This document shows positions 11,904 to 23,615 of a DNA stretch of 64,000 bases, one piece after another (the stretch's first letter is position 1; every line of letters begins with the position of its first letter). The position numbers and the translations under genes were made by a program. The DNA is from Cephalotus follicularis (lineage: Eukaryota > Streptophyta > Magnoliopsida > Oxalidales > Cephalotaceae), in contig BDDD01000018.1 in the NCBI GenBank assembly GCA_001972305.1, forward strand, positions 620,001 to 684,000, in the 5' to 3' direction. The notes under the pieces are model-generated. The model searched no databases. It was not told where the DNA came from and worked only from the letters and a program-made list of their open reading frames with translations.

Positions 11904-13340
11904 CCATTTAATTTCAATGGGACTTTAATTTCGGGTTCGGTGGCTATTTTGGAATAATTAAAGTACCTGAAATTCTGGTTTAATTCCCTTCCCATGGTTG
12001 TTTTATAAAATAAAATATTGTTTTTGGGGAAACTAGGTTTTAAATAATCTAGTGGGAGGTTTACTAGAATGTCGGCGGACTTGTGAAATTATTTCAATTG
12101 GCCATCGGAAATTGTAATTCCTTGTGTTTATTTAAAGTCTATAGTGGATGTAGATTTTAAATGTCTTATGCATGATGGCTGGTTATGAGACTGGACCTAG
12201 CTTTTGATTTCTTTTGGGGATGGTTTAATAAGCTTTGTTAACTTGTGCTTTTATTTGATCTGTAATTTGGTTGCCTGCGAGCACCATTGATTCCTTATTT
12301 GTATTATTCTCTCTCTCCCTCTAATTTGTATTTTGTTCTTTATTTTTAAATGTATTTTGAGAAATTTAGAAGAATAACAAAGGAGTTCGTAGAGGAAGAT
12401 AAAGGAGGTTACAAGACCAAGTGAAGGCCATGTATGCATGCTACATTCTGTAATAAAGTAGTTTTAAATAGTTCACCTAGGAGATCTAGTGGTCACATTG
12501 GCATGTGTGATCACTCATAGATTTAGTCCCTAGCCAGGCCATATTTATTTCTAAGTGGGAAATAGGTTGCATGAGATGGATGTTTTCTTTTTGCAAACAA
12601 TCCAAACACGTCAAGCATGCTAAGCCGCTCAATTGGATTGGAAGATAAAATCAATCTAATTAACGACATGGTAATATATAAAATTTGATGAGACCAAAAT
12701 CCTCCTAACATGTGAAATAATAAGTCCATAAGCGATGGGACATAAGGCTATCCCGTCGTTGGCCTTCCATAGTTTTCGTTGAATGGTGTGGACAAATTGG
12801 GGATAGCACTGCCAAGCAGAGCTCCCCCGTATGACCATTTCTGTTAAATTTCAGTGTGAGGTGCACTAGAAGGAAATAATCATGTTTTGGCACTCTGACA
12901 GGCCAAAGCGTGTGGGTGTCAAAACGGGTTCATTTCTTAGAGGATTGTGGGTTTGGACTTATACCGGGGTCATACTATTGGCACGCCAAAGCTGTGGATT
13001 GTATGAGCCAGGAGGCCGTAACTTGTATCGGATCTTACATTTTGGGTAAGAGGCCCTAATGTAAATATGGTGGTTTAAGCCTAACTATTCGCTATTGTGG
13101 TTTGTCATGCCAAAGCTGAGATCATGATAGGGCGTGATAGATTCCGATCCCCACTAGGAGGCAAGAGGCTTCTCGAGTTCCACATTGGAGGTGTGGGATA
13201 CGATTAGAATAGTGAGAGGAGCCATAATTACAAAAGACCAAGGATTATGGTAATAATATAAATGGAATGATCTGTTAATATTCTCTTCATTTTTCCTCAT
13301 ATAGGTTGCTTGTTTTCACATACTTGATTATATACTCAAA
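11904..13340 (+). other. Non-coding leader of element B
   Basis: About 1.4 kb between primer-binding site and gag remnant with no credible gene. It is colinear with the A leader (8284-9378 plus 19525-19930) and, more distantly, with the E leader (47697-49035 on the minus strand), including blocks around the words ATAAGTCCATAAG and GGCCTTCCATA. A long leader of conserved order is therefore a family trait. Confidence 0.7.
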
Positions 13341-13960
13341 TTGGCAAACAGCACAAATCAACATCAAACAAGTTTAACACTCCAAAACTTGAACATCCGT
13401 ATTTCAATGAATAGAAATGCGTTTAACGTAACATTCTTACGAGCATGAGAGTCGCTCATGTCATAAATGTGATAATTCCAAGCTAGTGAACGATGTATCC
13501 GACCATCACAAGGCCATAGGGGCTTAATGGTGGGATGATGATTATCGAGCTCGTACCCTATGAATTGTTGGCAAACTGCCACAATTTTGCATGATCGGGT
13601 TATGCACTCACAAACCTTGTGTGACATGCTTACACAACTCAAGGAGTTGTATGGCACCCAATCGAGGACTATAAAGGTGGATTTTGTCCAAGAGAGGTCA
13701 TGATCGTTTGTGATGTCTCGATTTCCTACTTGAATAATCTCAAGGGGAGATAGATCAAGTGAATCTAAGTTCCAAGGGTGAAAACCAAAGGAAGAGGTAG
13801 ATAGTGCAAAGTGAATTCCATTCTAGAAAAATGATCTAAAAGTTTTATATGAAGTTTGCCTACTTCCGTTATGGGAAGCTAAGGCAGTTGGAACAGATAT
13901 AATCTGTTCCTATAGTCCAAAGTAAGAAATACCTTATGGTTAGGTACTTTCATGTTTTAT
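13341..13960 (+). pseudogene. gag: Decayed gag remnant of element B
   Basis: No frame survives, but the DNA can be aligned with the start of the E gag (minus strand from 47680), for example TTGGCAAACAGCAC against TTGGCACAGCACTAATG and ACGAGCATGAGAGTCGCTCATGTC against ACGAGCATGATGTTGGCTCATGTC. Element A carries a similar remnant at 19930-20580. The coding sequence is far more diverged than the LTR pair, so gag was probably already lost when B inserted. The right limit is approximate. Confidence 0.6.
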
Positions 13961-16943
13961 CTAGTTTACAATGTAAGTTCAATTTGATTAGTTGACTCAA
14001 GTTGTGAGACTAACATTTGTAACTCTTTGCAGGTAACTGAGAGACGCTAGACAGCTGAGAGAGCTGACAAAGCTATGGACTGGCGCCATGGTGATGCATC
14101 GTGGATTCGCACCTATGTAGTTGGCGTTTATGAATTGTATATTTTTGTAAATTGTAATCTAATAAAGATTTGACCTCTGTATATAAAGAACATTGTATGG
14201 AATTTTGTTTCTATGTGATATATGTATAAGATGAGCTGGAAGCTCAAATTTTTGGTATAAATTCTTAGTCTTATACATTTGAATGTTGTAGTTAGTGCAA
14301 GAGGCACGTGAACTTAATAGATCTACGTCTCATACAATTACCATAACATTACATTAACAATTCAAAAGAACAAATTAATAAAATACTATGAGAGAAATGA
14401 TAGAAATCTTTCATTCTTATTGCATTGTTGATTGGGTCATCCTAGAGATGCTTGGAAAACACAATGGTTAAGGATGTTCTATTGGACATCCGGGACATGT
14501 TGTCCTTTCCAACGTGTAAGCCATGTCTGATTGGCTTGATGACCAAATCTCCCTTCTCCGAGTGTTGAGAAAGGGTAGTGGACATATTAGGTTAAGTCTA
14601 CACCGATGGTAGTGGACCAATGTCGGTCAATGCAAATGAAAGGTTTTCACTTCTTCAATTCCTTCATCGGTGTTTTATCTCGGTTTGGGTAAGTGTTTCG
14701 AGCGTAACACAAATCTAAAATCCTACGAAAGAGTCATGGATTTATGACAAGAAGTAGATAATGGTAAGGTCCATTATGTCTTTTATACATCTTCCAAAAA
14801 TCTTTTTCTGGGTAATGCACTGCAGTTGCCAGAGCATATCTTAATCCGGATTCCTTTGAAATCCGTTCCCTCCGATATCGAGAGGATATCATATGATCAT
14901 GAAGATCATAAATGGAGGAAACCCAGCCTAAACCATTTGAGGGTTAAGGCTGTCCAGTTTATATAAGAAGGCGAAAACCTTCTAAGCTGGAGGCACGATT
15001 GAGACGTTGCCGGTTTGTGGAATATTCTAAGATGTGCTTAGGATATTACTTCTACCATCCCTGTGAACAAATATGGTTTTATTTCACATACTGCAAAATT
15101 CCTTGAGAAGGAACACCTGATTTCAAGAAGCTGTGGGAGTTAGGTGAAACATAGAGAGTTTCCACTAGGTAGAAACCCACAGGATGATAAGGAACTAGAA
15201 GTTTATTCTTCTAAAGACATAATTGGGAAATGATCACAATCTGAGATAGAGTCTCGGTAAGGCACTCCTCTAGAGAGGAGATCGGGAAAAGGTTTTCAAC
15301 AATGCCAGAGAAATAAGGTTTTCTCATTAAGGCACTGACAAACCTAACGTCAGCTAGATGACGAGCCTGTCAGCTAGATGACTACAAGGAAGCAGTGAAG
15401 GGCACTGATTCTAGGGCATGATAAGAGATCATGAAATCTGAAAAATGACTCCATATACGCCGACCAAGTGAGGGACTTGGTATACGCATCCGAAGGCTTT
15501 AAATCCTATCAGATGCAAGTAAAACTTCAAGAGGAAGATTGGCGTTAATGGTAAAGGTTGAAACCTTTTTAAAGCGCAATTGGTCACGAAAGGATATGCA
15601 CTAAGACTAGAGGTCTGTATTCTGAGAACTTTCTGACCAGTTGCAATGCTTTAGTCCATTCGGATTATGCTTGCTTTTGCCGCTCATTGTGAAAATGAGC
15701 TATGACAAATGGATGTCAAGATAGTCTGCAAGAGTGACTATCTTGAAGAGGACATCTTTGTGTCCCAAACCGAGAGGTTAACATCCAAGGAGCATTCGTA
15801 CAAGAGGTGCACGATCCAAAGGTCTATGACCTTAAGCAAGCATCTCGTAACTAAAATATCCATTTTGATTTTGTCAAAGATATGGATAATCCTAATGTCT
15901 ACCGGAAACAGGATAACCCAGAAATCACTTTCTTGGCGTTGTATGTAGAAGACATATTACACATAGAGAATGATGTGGGTATGTTGAAGTACAGTTAAGC
16001 AAGAACTTCTCCACAAAGGATTGGGGAGAGGCTTTCTACATTTTAGAGAATGAAGATCTAAAGAGTAGTTCGAGTAGATAGCTTGGACTTTCCCAAAGCC
16101 AGTACATCAGCAGAGTGTTGAAATGGTATGGAACGAATTTCATATATGGCTTACTGTCAATTAGCCAGGGAATTCACCTTTCAAATATGATGTCTTCTAA
16201 GACTTATGAGGAGAGGACACGCATGAATAGGCAACCTTATGCTTCGGCAATAGGCTCCATCATGTATGCCATACTTTGTACTAAGCCTGATGTCAATATG
16301 CCTAAGGGTCTGGCTAGTCGATTTTAGTCCAGCCCTTGTAAGAGAAATAGGGACATAGTCAAGAGGATATAATGCCTGTGAAAGACTCAGGATTATTTCT
16401 TGACACATGGAGAATATAGGAAATTGAGACGTAAGAGTTGGGATAACTCTAGTTTCAATTGTGATCCGGATGATCACAAATCCATTTTAGGAAATGTGTT
16501 GATCCTGAATGGAAGTGCTGTGTGAGTGAGAGTAGTTTGTGACAGTCAAGGATTGCAAACTTCACCAGAGAATAAAAGTATGTTACAACCTATGATACCG
16601 GTTATGGTAGCTAGTTTGGTAGCGAAAGTTCATTGCGGAACTTTATGTGGTTCTATCCGTTGTTGTCCAGTTGTGCAACATAGGGACGCCGATGGGGCTT
16701 CACACAAACCAAGGAACCCGGGTCTCATTACCGCCCAAACATATACAGCAATGGTATCATTTGATCATGGAGATCATGAATGTAACATTTTGAAAGAGAT
16801 GTTATTGAGGAAATAAAGGAGACATCATGAGAGAAGATGTCACCATAGAAAGAGTCGCGTGAGAAGCAAACTTAGCAGACCCACTGACCAAGGCCATGAG
16901 CAGTGCTAGAGTGTGATATGCTTAGGCTAGAGGTCTTCATGGC
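13961..16943 (+). pseudogene. pol: Decayed protease-integrase-RT-RNase H remnant of element B
   Basis: Order of recognisable pieces: protease site at 13994-14002 reading D-S-S instead of D-S-G, followed by codons for CETNIC; GAG-pre-integrase near 14410-14560; RT near 15400-16330 (one readable stretch is NRQPYASAIGSIMYAILCTK at about 16226-16285); RNase H and tail to about 16900. The integrase core seen in A near 21380-21530 is deleted. Many frameshifts and stops. Homologous to G and E pol. The same D-S-S change is present in A. Confidence 0.8.
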
Positions 16944-16963
16944 TGGAGGGCCAACTGGGAGAT
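16944..16963 (+). other. Polypurine tract of element B
   Basis: GGAGGGCCAACTGGGAGAT stands directly before the LTR start TGTTAG, the expected place for the plus-strand primer. Confidence 0.7.
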
Positions 16964-19519
16964 TGTTAGATTAGGGTGCCCCTGCAAGCCACGAGAAGGC
17001 TGCAGACATATGTTGTTGACATATGACACACTCTTAAATCGTACATTCTTAGTTCCATTCATATTTTATTATGCATTTTAAATAAAAGATTGGCATCTTG
17101 CTATATGTATTATCCCAAACCGTCTCTACGGATCAGTTGATCATCATGTCAACAGAATACACATATAGTGCCCTGTCCGTAAAGGGTTGGATCTCGTGCC
17201 TGAGAGATTATGAGAACGAAATCCTCACTCCCTTGTGACAAAAGTTCCAAGTCATAGGTTCACTTTCTTAGGGAAATTGATTAACCACAAAGACTTGTCA
17301 TGTTATGCTTGCTCTGAATGGTAAAGGAGGATGGATCATCTCATTGCCATTTGGGTTTTACCCTAAAGTTTATGTGGGGTACGTGCAGAGGCAAGACACT
17401 GAACCGACCCACCATAGGTTATCTATTTGGATAGTCAACACCTCTGTCAATAGAGTTCCAATGGTCGCGGTAGTGCTTAGTCAAAGGTGACTAGTAGATC
17501 ATATGTGATTTACGTTGTATCGTTAGACCTGAGCGACTGGCATGCATTGTGTAGTAACTGCTTGGCTTTGATTTCCGCCTTCCCCAACACTAGCCACATG
17601 CTGGCAAAAGGGTTGTCTTTGGGCCTTGTGGGAGCTGCATTGAGATATTTGGCCGAATTCGCAAGATGGGATCGTCACGCCCGTGTTGAGGGTTATAGGC
17701 TCTATAACATCTGTGACCGTTGAAGACTTAAAGTCCCGGTCGGGCATTGGGAGATTGGGAACAAGTGGTTTCCAGGGATATCTCCCATAGTCTCAGTGCG
17801 TTCATAGAATTATAGTTATCATGGTTTTACCTAGGGGTGACATTTATCCAAACCCTAGTCCGCGGTCGGAGCCAAGATGATGAAGGATATGTGGCACGCA
17901 AACCGATGACAGTGATAAAGTACTGGGGAACCGGTTAACGAATGATAGACGTGGTACTTTTTGGTCCACGAATCCGTGGGTGATTGTAGATCACACTTGG
18001 GCTATTAGCTTGATAGTCGTACCATAACTTAGGGATGTTCAGGGAAATTTATCATCGTATCGGAAATCCACTGGGCTTTAGGGTTCCGCCTGATTATTGG
18101 AAAAATTCACGCATGCTGCACACATGCTCGCTTGGTGTTAAATCTAGTTTTTAACTAGTATATATTAATTAGACATTTTTGTGGTTTGTTTTACTCTCCA
18201 CAATTTGCCTTATTGATATATAAGAGTTTTTAAATATGGGGCATGATTTAAGTAAATGTTAGAGACATTAAATTAAACCAGAGTAGAGAGATTTAATTAT
18301 AGATTGAAAGAGATTTTAATTAAATCAAAAAGGGAGAAGAAGACTTTATAGTAAAAGGAGAAATTTGGGCATTTAAATTTGAATTAAGCAAAAAAAAAAA
18401 TTTATAATGCCAAACAAGCCAAAAACACACGAGGTGTTTTTTGCGGGCGAGAGAGGGACACGCTTTGGCGTGTCCAACACGCTCAGCGTGTCCAGTGCGC
18501 AAGAGGGGCGCGTCTGCCGGAAAAGAAGACCGGCGCTTCGCGCCATTGGCCTAGGATGAAGCGGTCGTTCCCCCATGGTATGCCTCTTCCACTCTCTCTC
18601 CCGTTTTCTCCCGCTTTCTCCTCCCTTTACTCCCTGGCGGCAGATCGCGTTTTCTGTCGCCACTTGCTCTCCGCGCCTCTTCCACCGCCGACGATCACCA
18701 TGGGTGGAGCCAATCAATGGCTCTTTCCATCTTGATCCTTCTTTTGCGTTTTCCGGTTGTTTTCTGGCCGTTTTGTGTTGTTAGTTGACTTTTTTGAGTT
18801 GACGCGTCGGGCTGCTGTACTTGGCATTTCACGCTGAGTCACAGCGAGTCTGTGGCCTAGGTTTGTCGGGCTGGTGTCGCTGAGCCGTTTGGGGGCTTGG
18901 CGGCCGCTGACGATGAACAGCGAGTCAACCTCATGACTCGCCACCGGTTGTTTTCGTCGTTCCTGGCCGAGTCTCGTCGACTCTCGACCACCTGTGTATT
19001 TGTTGGGGTGTTAGCGTCCACATATGTCATGACCGGTCAAAAACGAGTTGACCGAGACTCACTGAGTCCGAACTCAGTGAGTCGCCACCTCTGTTCACCG
19101 TGATCCAGTGCGGTTCCCGGCGAGTCTCCGTCAGAAATGAATAGAGCAGTTTTTTTCGAGTCCAGTGGTGTCAAGATCGGACCAAACGTGGACTATCCGA
19201 AATCCGGCGGTGTTACCGGTGACCGGCAGTTGCTACTGCAAGCGTGTAGAGGCAAAGTGGTGGGGGCTCCAACGTTGGTATGATTGCTTCGCTCTTACTT
19301 TTATCGTTACCAATGTGTGTTCGGTTTTTCTTTTTGTGCATGCTTGTTCTTGTTTTTAGTTCGATTGTTAATTAAACGGAGATCCTAGGCTTTTCAATTT
19401 GGTACTAAGATGCAAGTGTGGACCATGACTTTCAGTCTTGGTGTTTTTAAAAAATTAAAATTATACACACTTGTGTCCTAGGTCCAAATCGACCGGGAAC
19501 CCTTGCCAGGTTTCCAACA
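16964..19519 (+). repeat. 3' LTR of element B
   Basis: 2556 bp, TGTTAGATTAGGG to TTTCCAACA, partner of 9379-11886. The GC-rich module lies at about 18430-19200, with a double hairpin at 19034-19083. After the CA end the interrupted A leader resumes. Confidence 0.92.
19034..19083 (+). other. Double hairpin in the B 3' LTR (perfect form)
   Basis: CGGTCAA/TTGACCG followed by the perfect 12-bp stem GACTCACTGAGT/ACTCAGTGAGTC with loop CCGA. Best reference copy of the four. Confidence 0.78.
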
Positions 19520-19929
19520 AAAATTGGTATATTTCTTTGAGGATTGTGGGTACTGACTTATACCGAGTTCATACTATTAGCGCCGCTCAGTGGTGGATTG
19601 TATGGGTCTGGAGGCCGAATGATGTATCGGATCTTGCATATCAAGGGCGAGGCCCTAATGTAAATTGGCCTTTAAAGCCTACCTATTTGGTGTTATGGTT
19701 TGTTTCACTCAGCGGAGACCATAATATTCGAAATAGATTCCGATCCCCACGAGGAAGCGGGTGTTTCCCAAATTCCACATCTGGAGGTGTGGGATACGAT
19801 TAGAATAGTCGGATGAGCCATAATTACTAAAGACCAAGAATTATGGTAATAACATGAAATTGAATAATCTGCAAAATTACTCTTTTGTTTCTTCTAATAG
19901 GTTGTTAGATAACATATTCTATATACTTA
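19520..19929 (+). other. Leader of element A (second part)
   Basis: Continues the A leader after the B insertion, starting with the target duplication AAAAT. Alignable with B leader from about 12915 (GAGGATTGTGGGT...). No gene seen. Confidence 0.75.
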
Positions 19930-20580
19930 AATGGCAGACAGCACCGTTATTTGGCATGTTTTATTTTTTCTTAAGCGACATAATCCACGTTATTTGAATG
20001 GTTGCGCATAGTACTCATGAGCATGAGAGTTGTTCATGTTATGACTGAGATACCCCCCACATTAGAGATCAATGCATCTGACCATCACAAGGCCAGGGTG
20101 GCTCTGTGGTGGGACGACGATCATAGACCTCAATAGATGGCTAGTGTTGCCTTGATGCCAAACTGGCAAACGCTATCTATTTCTTCACAGATCTTATGTG
20201 CCCTGTTGATACAACTCGAGGAGTTGTTTGGCACACAGTCGGGGACTGATAAGGTGGTTTTAGACTAGTCTGGATCAAAATAATCTGTGACACCTATTCC
20301 TTCTTCTAGAACAACCTCAGAGAGAGGTGGATCAAGAGGATCCAGTTCCCAAGGCAAGGAGCCCGTAAGGAAGAAAGAAAAGGAACCACTTCACGTGGTT
20401 TGGGGATACCATTCATTAGAGGATTAAATAGCTTATTAAGGATATATCCTTCTTCTGTGTGGGAAGTTAAGATACTGGAAGAGAAATTGTGAACAATTTC
20501 TTGCTTCCATTGCAGATGATGCCTTGTGGTTAGGTACCATCATATTTTTATATTCGACTTAGCTTGCAATGTAAGTTCAA
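19930..20580 (+). pseudogene. gag: Decayed gag remnant of element A
   Basis: Colinear with the B gag remnant (GACAGCACC..., CATGAGCATGAGAGTTGTTCATGTTATG, GACCATCACAAGGCC) and with the start of E gag. No open frame of useful length. That A and B share this degenerate form argues that the decay predates their insertions. Confidence 0.6.
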
Positions 20581-23500
20581 TTTGGGTTTTGGACTCAAGT
20601 TGTGAGACTAACATTTGTAACACTTTGCAGTATGCTAAGAGGAGCTAGGCAGCTGCGAGCTGAGGATGCAATGGACCTATGACATGAAGATCAGAGATCT
20701 ACTTTTATGTTGTAGGATATTTTGATTTGTATGTATAAAGCAATATGGCTTTTGCATATAGACTAAACTCTTGTAAACATTGTAAAGAACTTTTGTTCTA
20801 AACTTTGATTAGCATATCCAATGTATATTTTGTAAAGCTGAGAGCTTTTTGTTTATTACAAATGGATAGTGGCCATTATTTTCTGGTTGTGTATCAGTCG
20901 GCACTGATTAACTAGATAATGGGTTTTAAGTCTTAAATACTAATCAAACAATAGCACCAGCTATTGAGCAAGGAATTAATAATAAAAGACTACGAGAGAA
21001 ATTTGATATAAACCCTTCACAACCTTTTGCATTGTAGATTAGGTCATTCTAGCGAGGCTAGATAAACACATTTGGTTAAGGATGGACTTTTGGACATCCA
21101 GGACGGGGAGTCCCTTCCAACATGTACATCATGTTTGATTGGTGTAATGACCAAATCTCTTTTTCTCCGAGGATAGAGAGAAGGTAGTGGACATATTGTA
21201 ATATATCCACACTGACATTTGTGGTATAATTCCAGACAATGCATGTGAAGGTTTTCACTACTACATTACCTTCACATGTGATTCGTCACGGTTTTGGTAA
21301 GCATTTCGGGTGAAACACAAATCTGAATCCTTTGAAAATGTTAATGGATTTAGACATGAAGTAGAAATGCAAACGGGTAAACCCATGAGAGCATTACGCT
21401 CTGATCGAGGAAGCGAATACCTGTCTATAGAATTCTTGGGTTATTTGAGAGATAACATAATTCTCTCTCAATGGATCCTTTCTGGAACACCATACAGTGA
21501 TGATGTTTCCAAACGTGGGGACTTGACATTTATGAATATGTCAAATCCATTATGTCTTTTATTCATCTTCTTATCTCCTTTTGGGATTATGCGTTGCAGC
21601 GGTAGCGTACATCCTAATCCGGATTCCTATGAAATCCATCCCATCCATATCTTTCAAGATATTAAATCCGAGGAAACCCAGCCTAAACCAAGAGGGTTAA
21701 TGGCTATCCAGCTTACATAAGAAGGTGAAAACCTTATTAGCTGAAGGCGCGAGCGGATAGTTGCCGGTTTTGTGGGATACCCTAAGAAGTGCTTAGGATT
21801 TCATTTCAACCATCCTAGGAAACAAATGATAATTGTTTTGTGTACTGCAAAATTCCTCGAAAGGGGAATACCTGTTTACAGGAAGCAGTGGGAGTAAGGT
21901 ATAACCAAGTGAGTTACTACCTGGTGAAATTCCACAGGACGATGCAGAATTAGAGATGGAACCCTCTAAAGACAAGATTTGGGAAAGGATCCCAACCTTA
22001 GAAGGGATCTCAGTAAGGCACTCCTCGTGAGAGGAGACCAGGCAAGATTTTAATAGCGTCTGAGTAATATGGTTTTCTCGCAAAAGGCACTGATAAATCT
22101 AAAGTCATCAATGATGACAAGCCTGTCGGCTACAAAGGAAACAGTGAAGAGCACTGATTTCTTGGCATGGCTGGGAGTCATGAAATCCGAAATGGACGCC
22201 ATATACGTCAACCGAGTATGGAACTTGGTTAATGCTCTCATAGGCGAGTTGCCCAATGGTTGCATATATATCTTCAAGAGGAAGATAGGCGTTAATGGAA
22301 AAGGTTCAAACCTTTAAATCGTAATGATTAAGTCTATTCGGATAATGCTTGTTATTGCCACTCGTTATGGATATAACAAATGACATAAAGATGTCAAGAT
22401 AACCTTGAAAAAGGACTATCTTGAAGAGGACATCTTACTGTCCCAAACCCGAGGGGTTTACATGCAAGGAACATTAGCGCAGAGTCTGTGCTAACTCCTA
22501 AGGTTTGTGTATGACCTTAAGCAAGCATCCATAGCTGAAACATCTGTTTTTGATTTTATCAAAAATGATACTATGCCTTAAGTCTACCGGAAATAGGATA
22601 TCCCAAATATCACTTTCTTGGTAATATACATAAATAACATTCTACACATTGGTAATGCTGTAGGTATGTTATAGTACAAGTAACCAAGAACTTCTCCAAA
22701 AGGATTTGGGAGAGACTTCCTACATTTTGAGAATGAAGATCTTAAGAGTAGATCAAGTAGGTTATTCAAACTTTCCCAAAGCTAGTACATCAGCAGGGTG
22801 CTGATATACTATGGATTACTGAATTCCACGTTTGGCTTACTGCCAATTTGCCAAGGAATTCATCTTTCCAAGAGGATGTTAAAAGAGACGTTAGAGGAAA
22901 GTGTTTCATGAGTAGGCTACCTTATGCTTCGACTAAAGGTTACATAATGCAATATCATACTTTTTACTAGGCCTGACATCCGCTAAGCCTAAGGGTCTGG
23001 CTAGTCGATTTTTAGTTCAATCCTTGTGAAAGGCACAGGGAATTGCAAAAGACATCTGAGAGTGACTCAGGATTTTTTGTTGACATCTGGAGAAGATAGT
23101 GAATTGAATAAGAGTTTTGTTAACTCTGATTTCATCTGTGATCTAGATGATCACGACATCGTATCAGGATAAGTGATTGTCTTGAACGAAGGTGTTGTAT
23201 GAGTTGGAAGAGTCTACAACAGTGGGATACTGTTGACTCAACCATGAATAAGAGTATGTTATAACCTATGATACCGAAAAGTTACTGTTTGGTATCGGAA
23301 GTTCACTGTGGAACTTTATGTAGTTCCATCTATCATTCATCCAGTTGTGTAGAGTGACGATGATAAGGGGCCTTTGCACAGGCTATGGAACTCAGGTCTC
23401 ATTACTGCTGTAAACATAAAGCAACGGTATCATTAGTTTATATGATTCATGAGGTCGTATATAGATGAAACATTATCCTAGAAAGATTTACGACGATAGC

Positions 23501-23594
23501 AAATTTTGGCAGACCCACTGACCAATGCCATGAGCATTAGTAGTACTTGAGTGACAACGGAAGTGCGATTGGCTTAGGCTAAAGGTCTTCGTGG
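20581..23594 (+). pseudogene. pol: Decayed pol of element A
   Basis: Protease site at 20592-20600 reads D-S-S followed by CETNICN, the same lesion as in B. GAG-pre-integrase near 21020-21170. The integrase core is partly readable in a frame at 21310-21720 (RALRSDRGSEYLSIEFLGYL, second catalytic Asp present). At 21511-21513 a Lys codon stands where the third catalytic Glu is expected. RT near 22090-22990 and RNase H near 23040-23520 are broken by many indels. This copy is much more damaged than E or G pol although its LTR pair is still similar. Confidence 0.8.
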
Positions 23595-23615
23595 CTTGAG
23601 GGCCATGTGGGAGAA
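23595..23615 (+). other. Polypurine tract of element A
   Basis: TTGAGGGCCATGTGGGAGAA precedes the 3' LTR, in the same place as the B tract. Confidence 0.6.

Larger units (their letters stand above)
9379..19519 (+). mobile_element. Ty1/copia element B nested in element A
   Basis: About 10.1 kb: LTR 9379-11886, primer-binding site, leader, decayed gag-pol, polypurine tract, LTR 16964-19519. It is flanked by AAAAC (9374-9378) and AAAAT (19520-19524), a five-base target duplication with one change. The interrupted A leader can be aligned across it with B's own leader near 12.91 kb. LTRs begin TGTTAGATTAGGG and end TTTCCAACA. A and B are the same family at subfamily distance, so the family inserted into itself. 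Confidence 0.93.
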
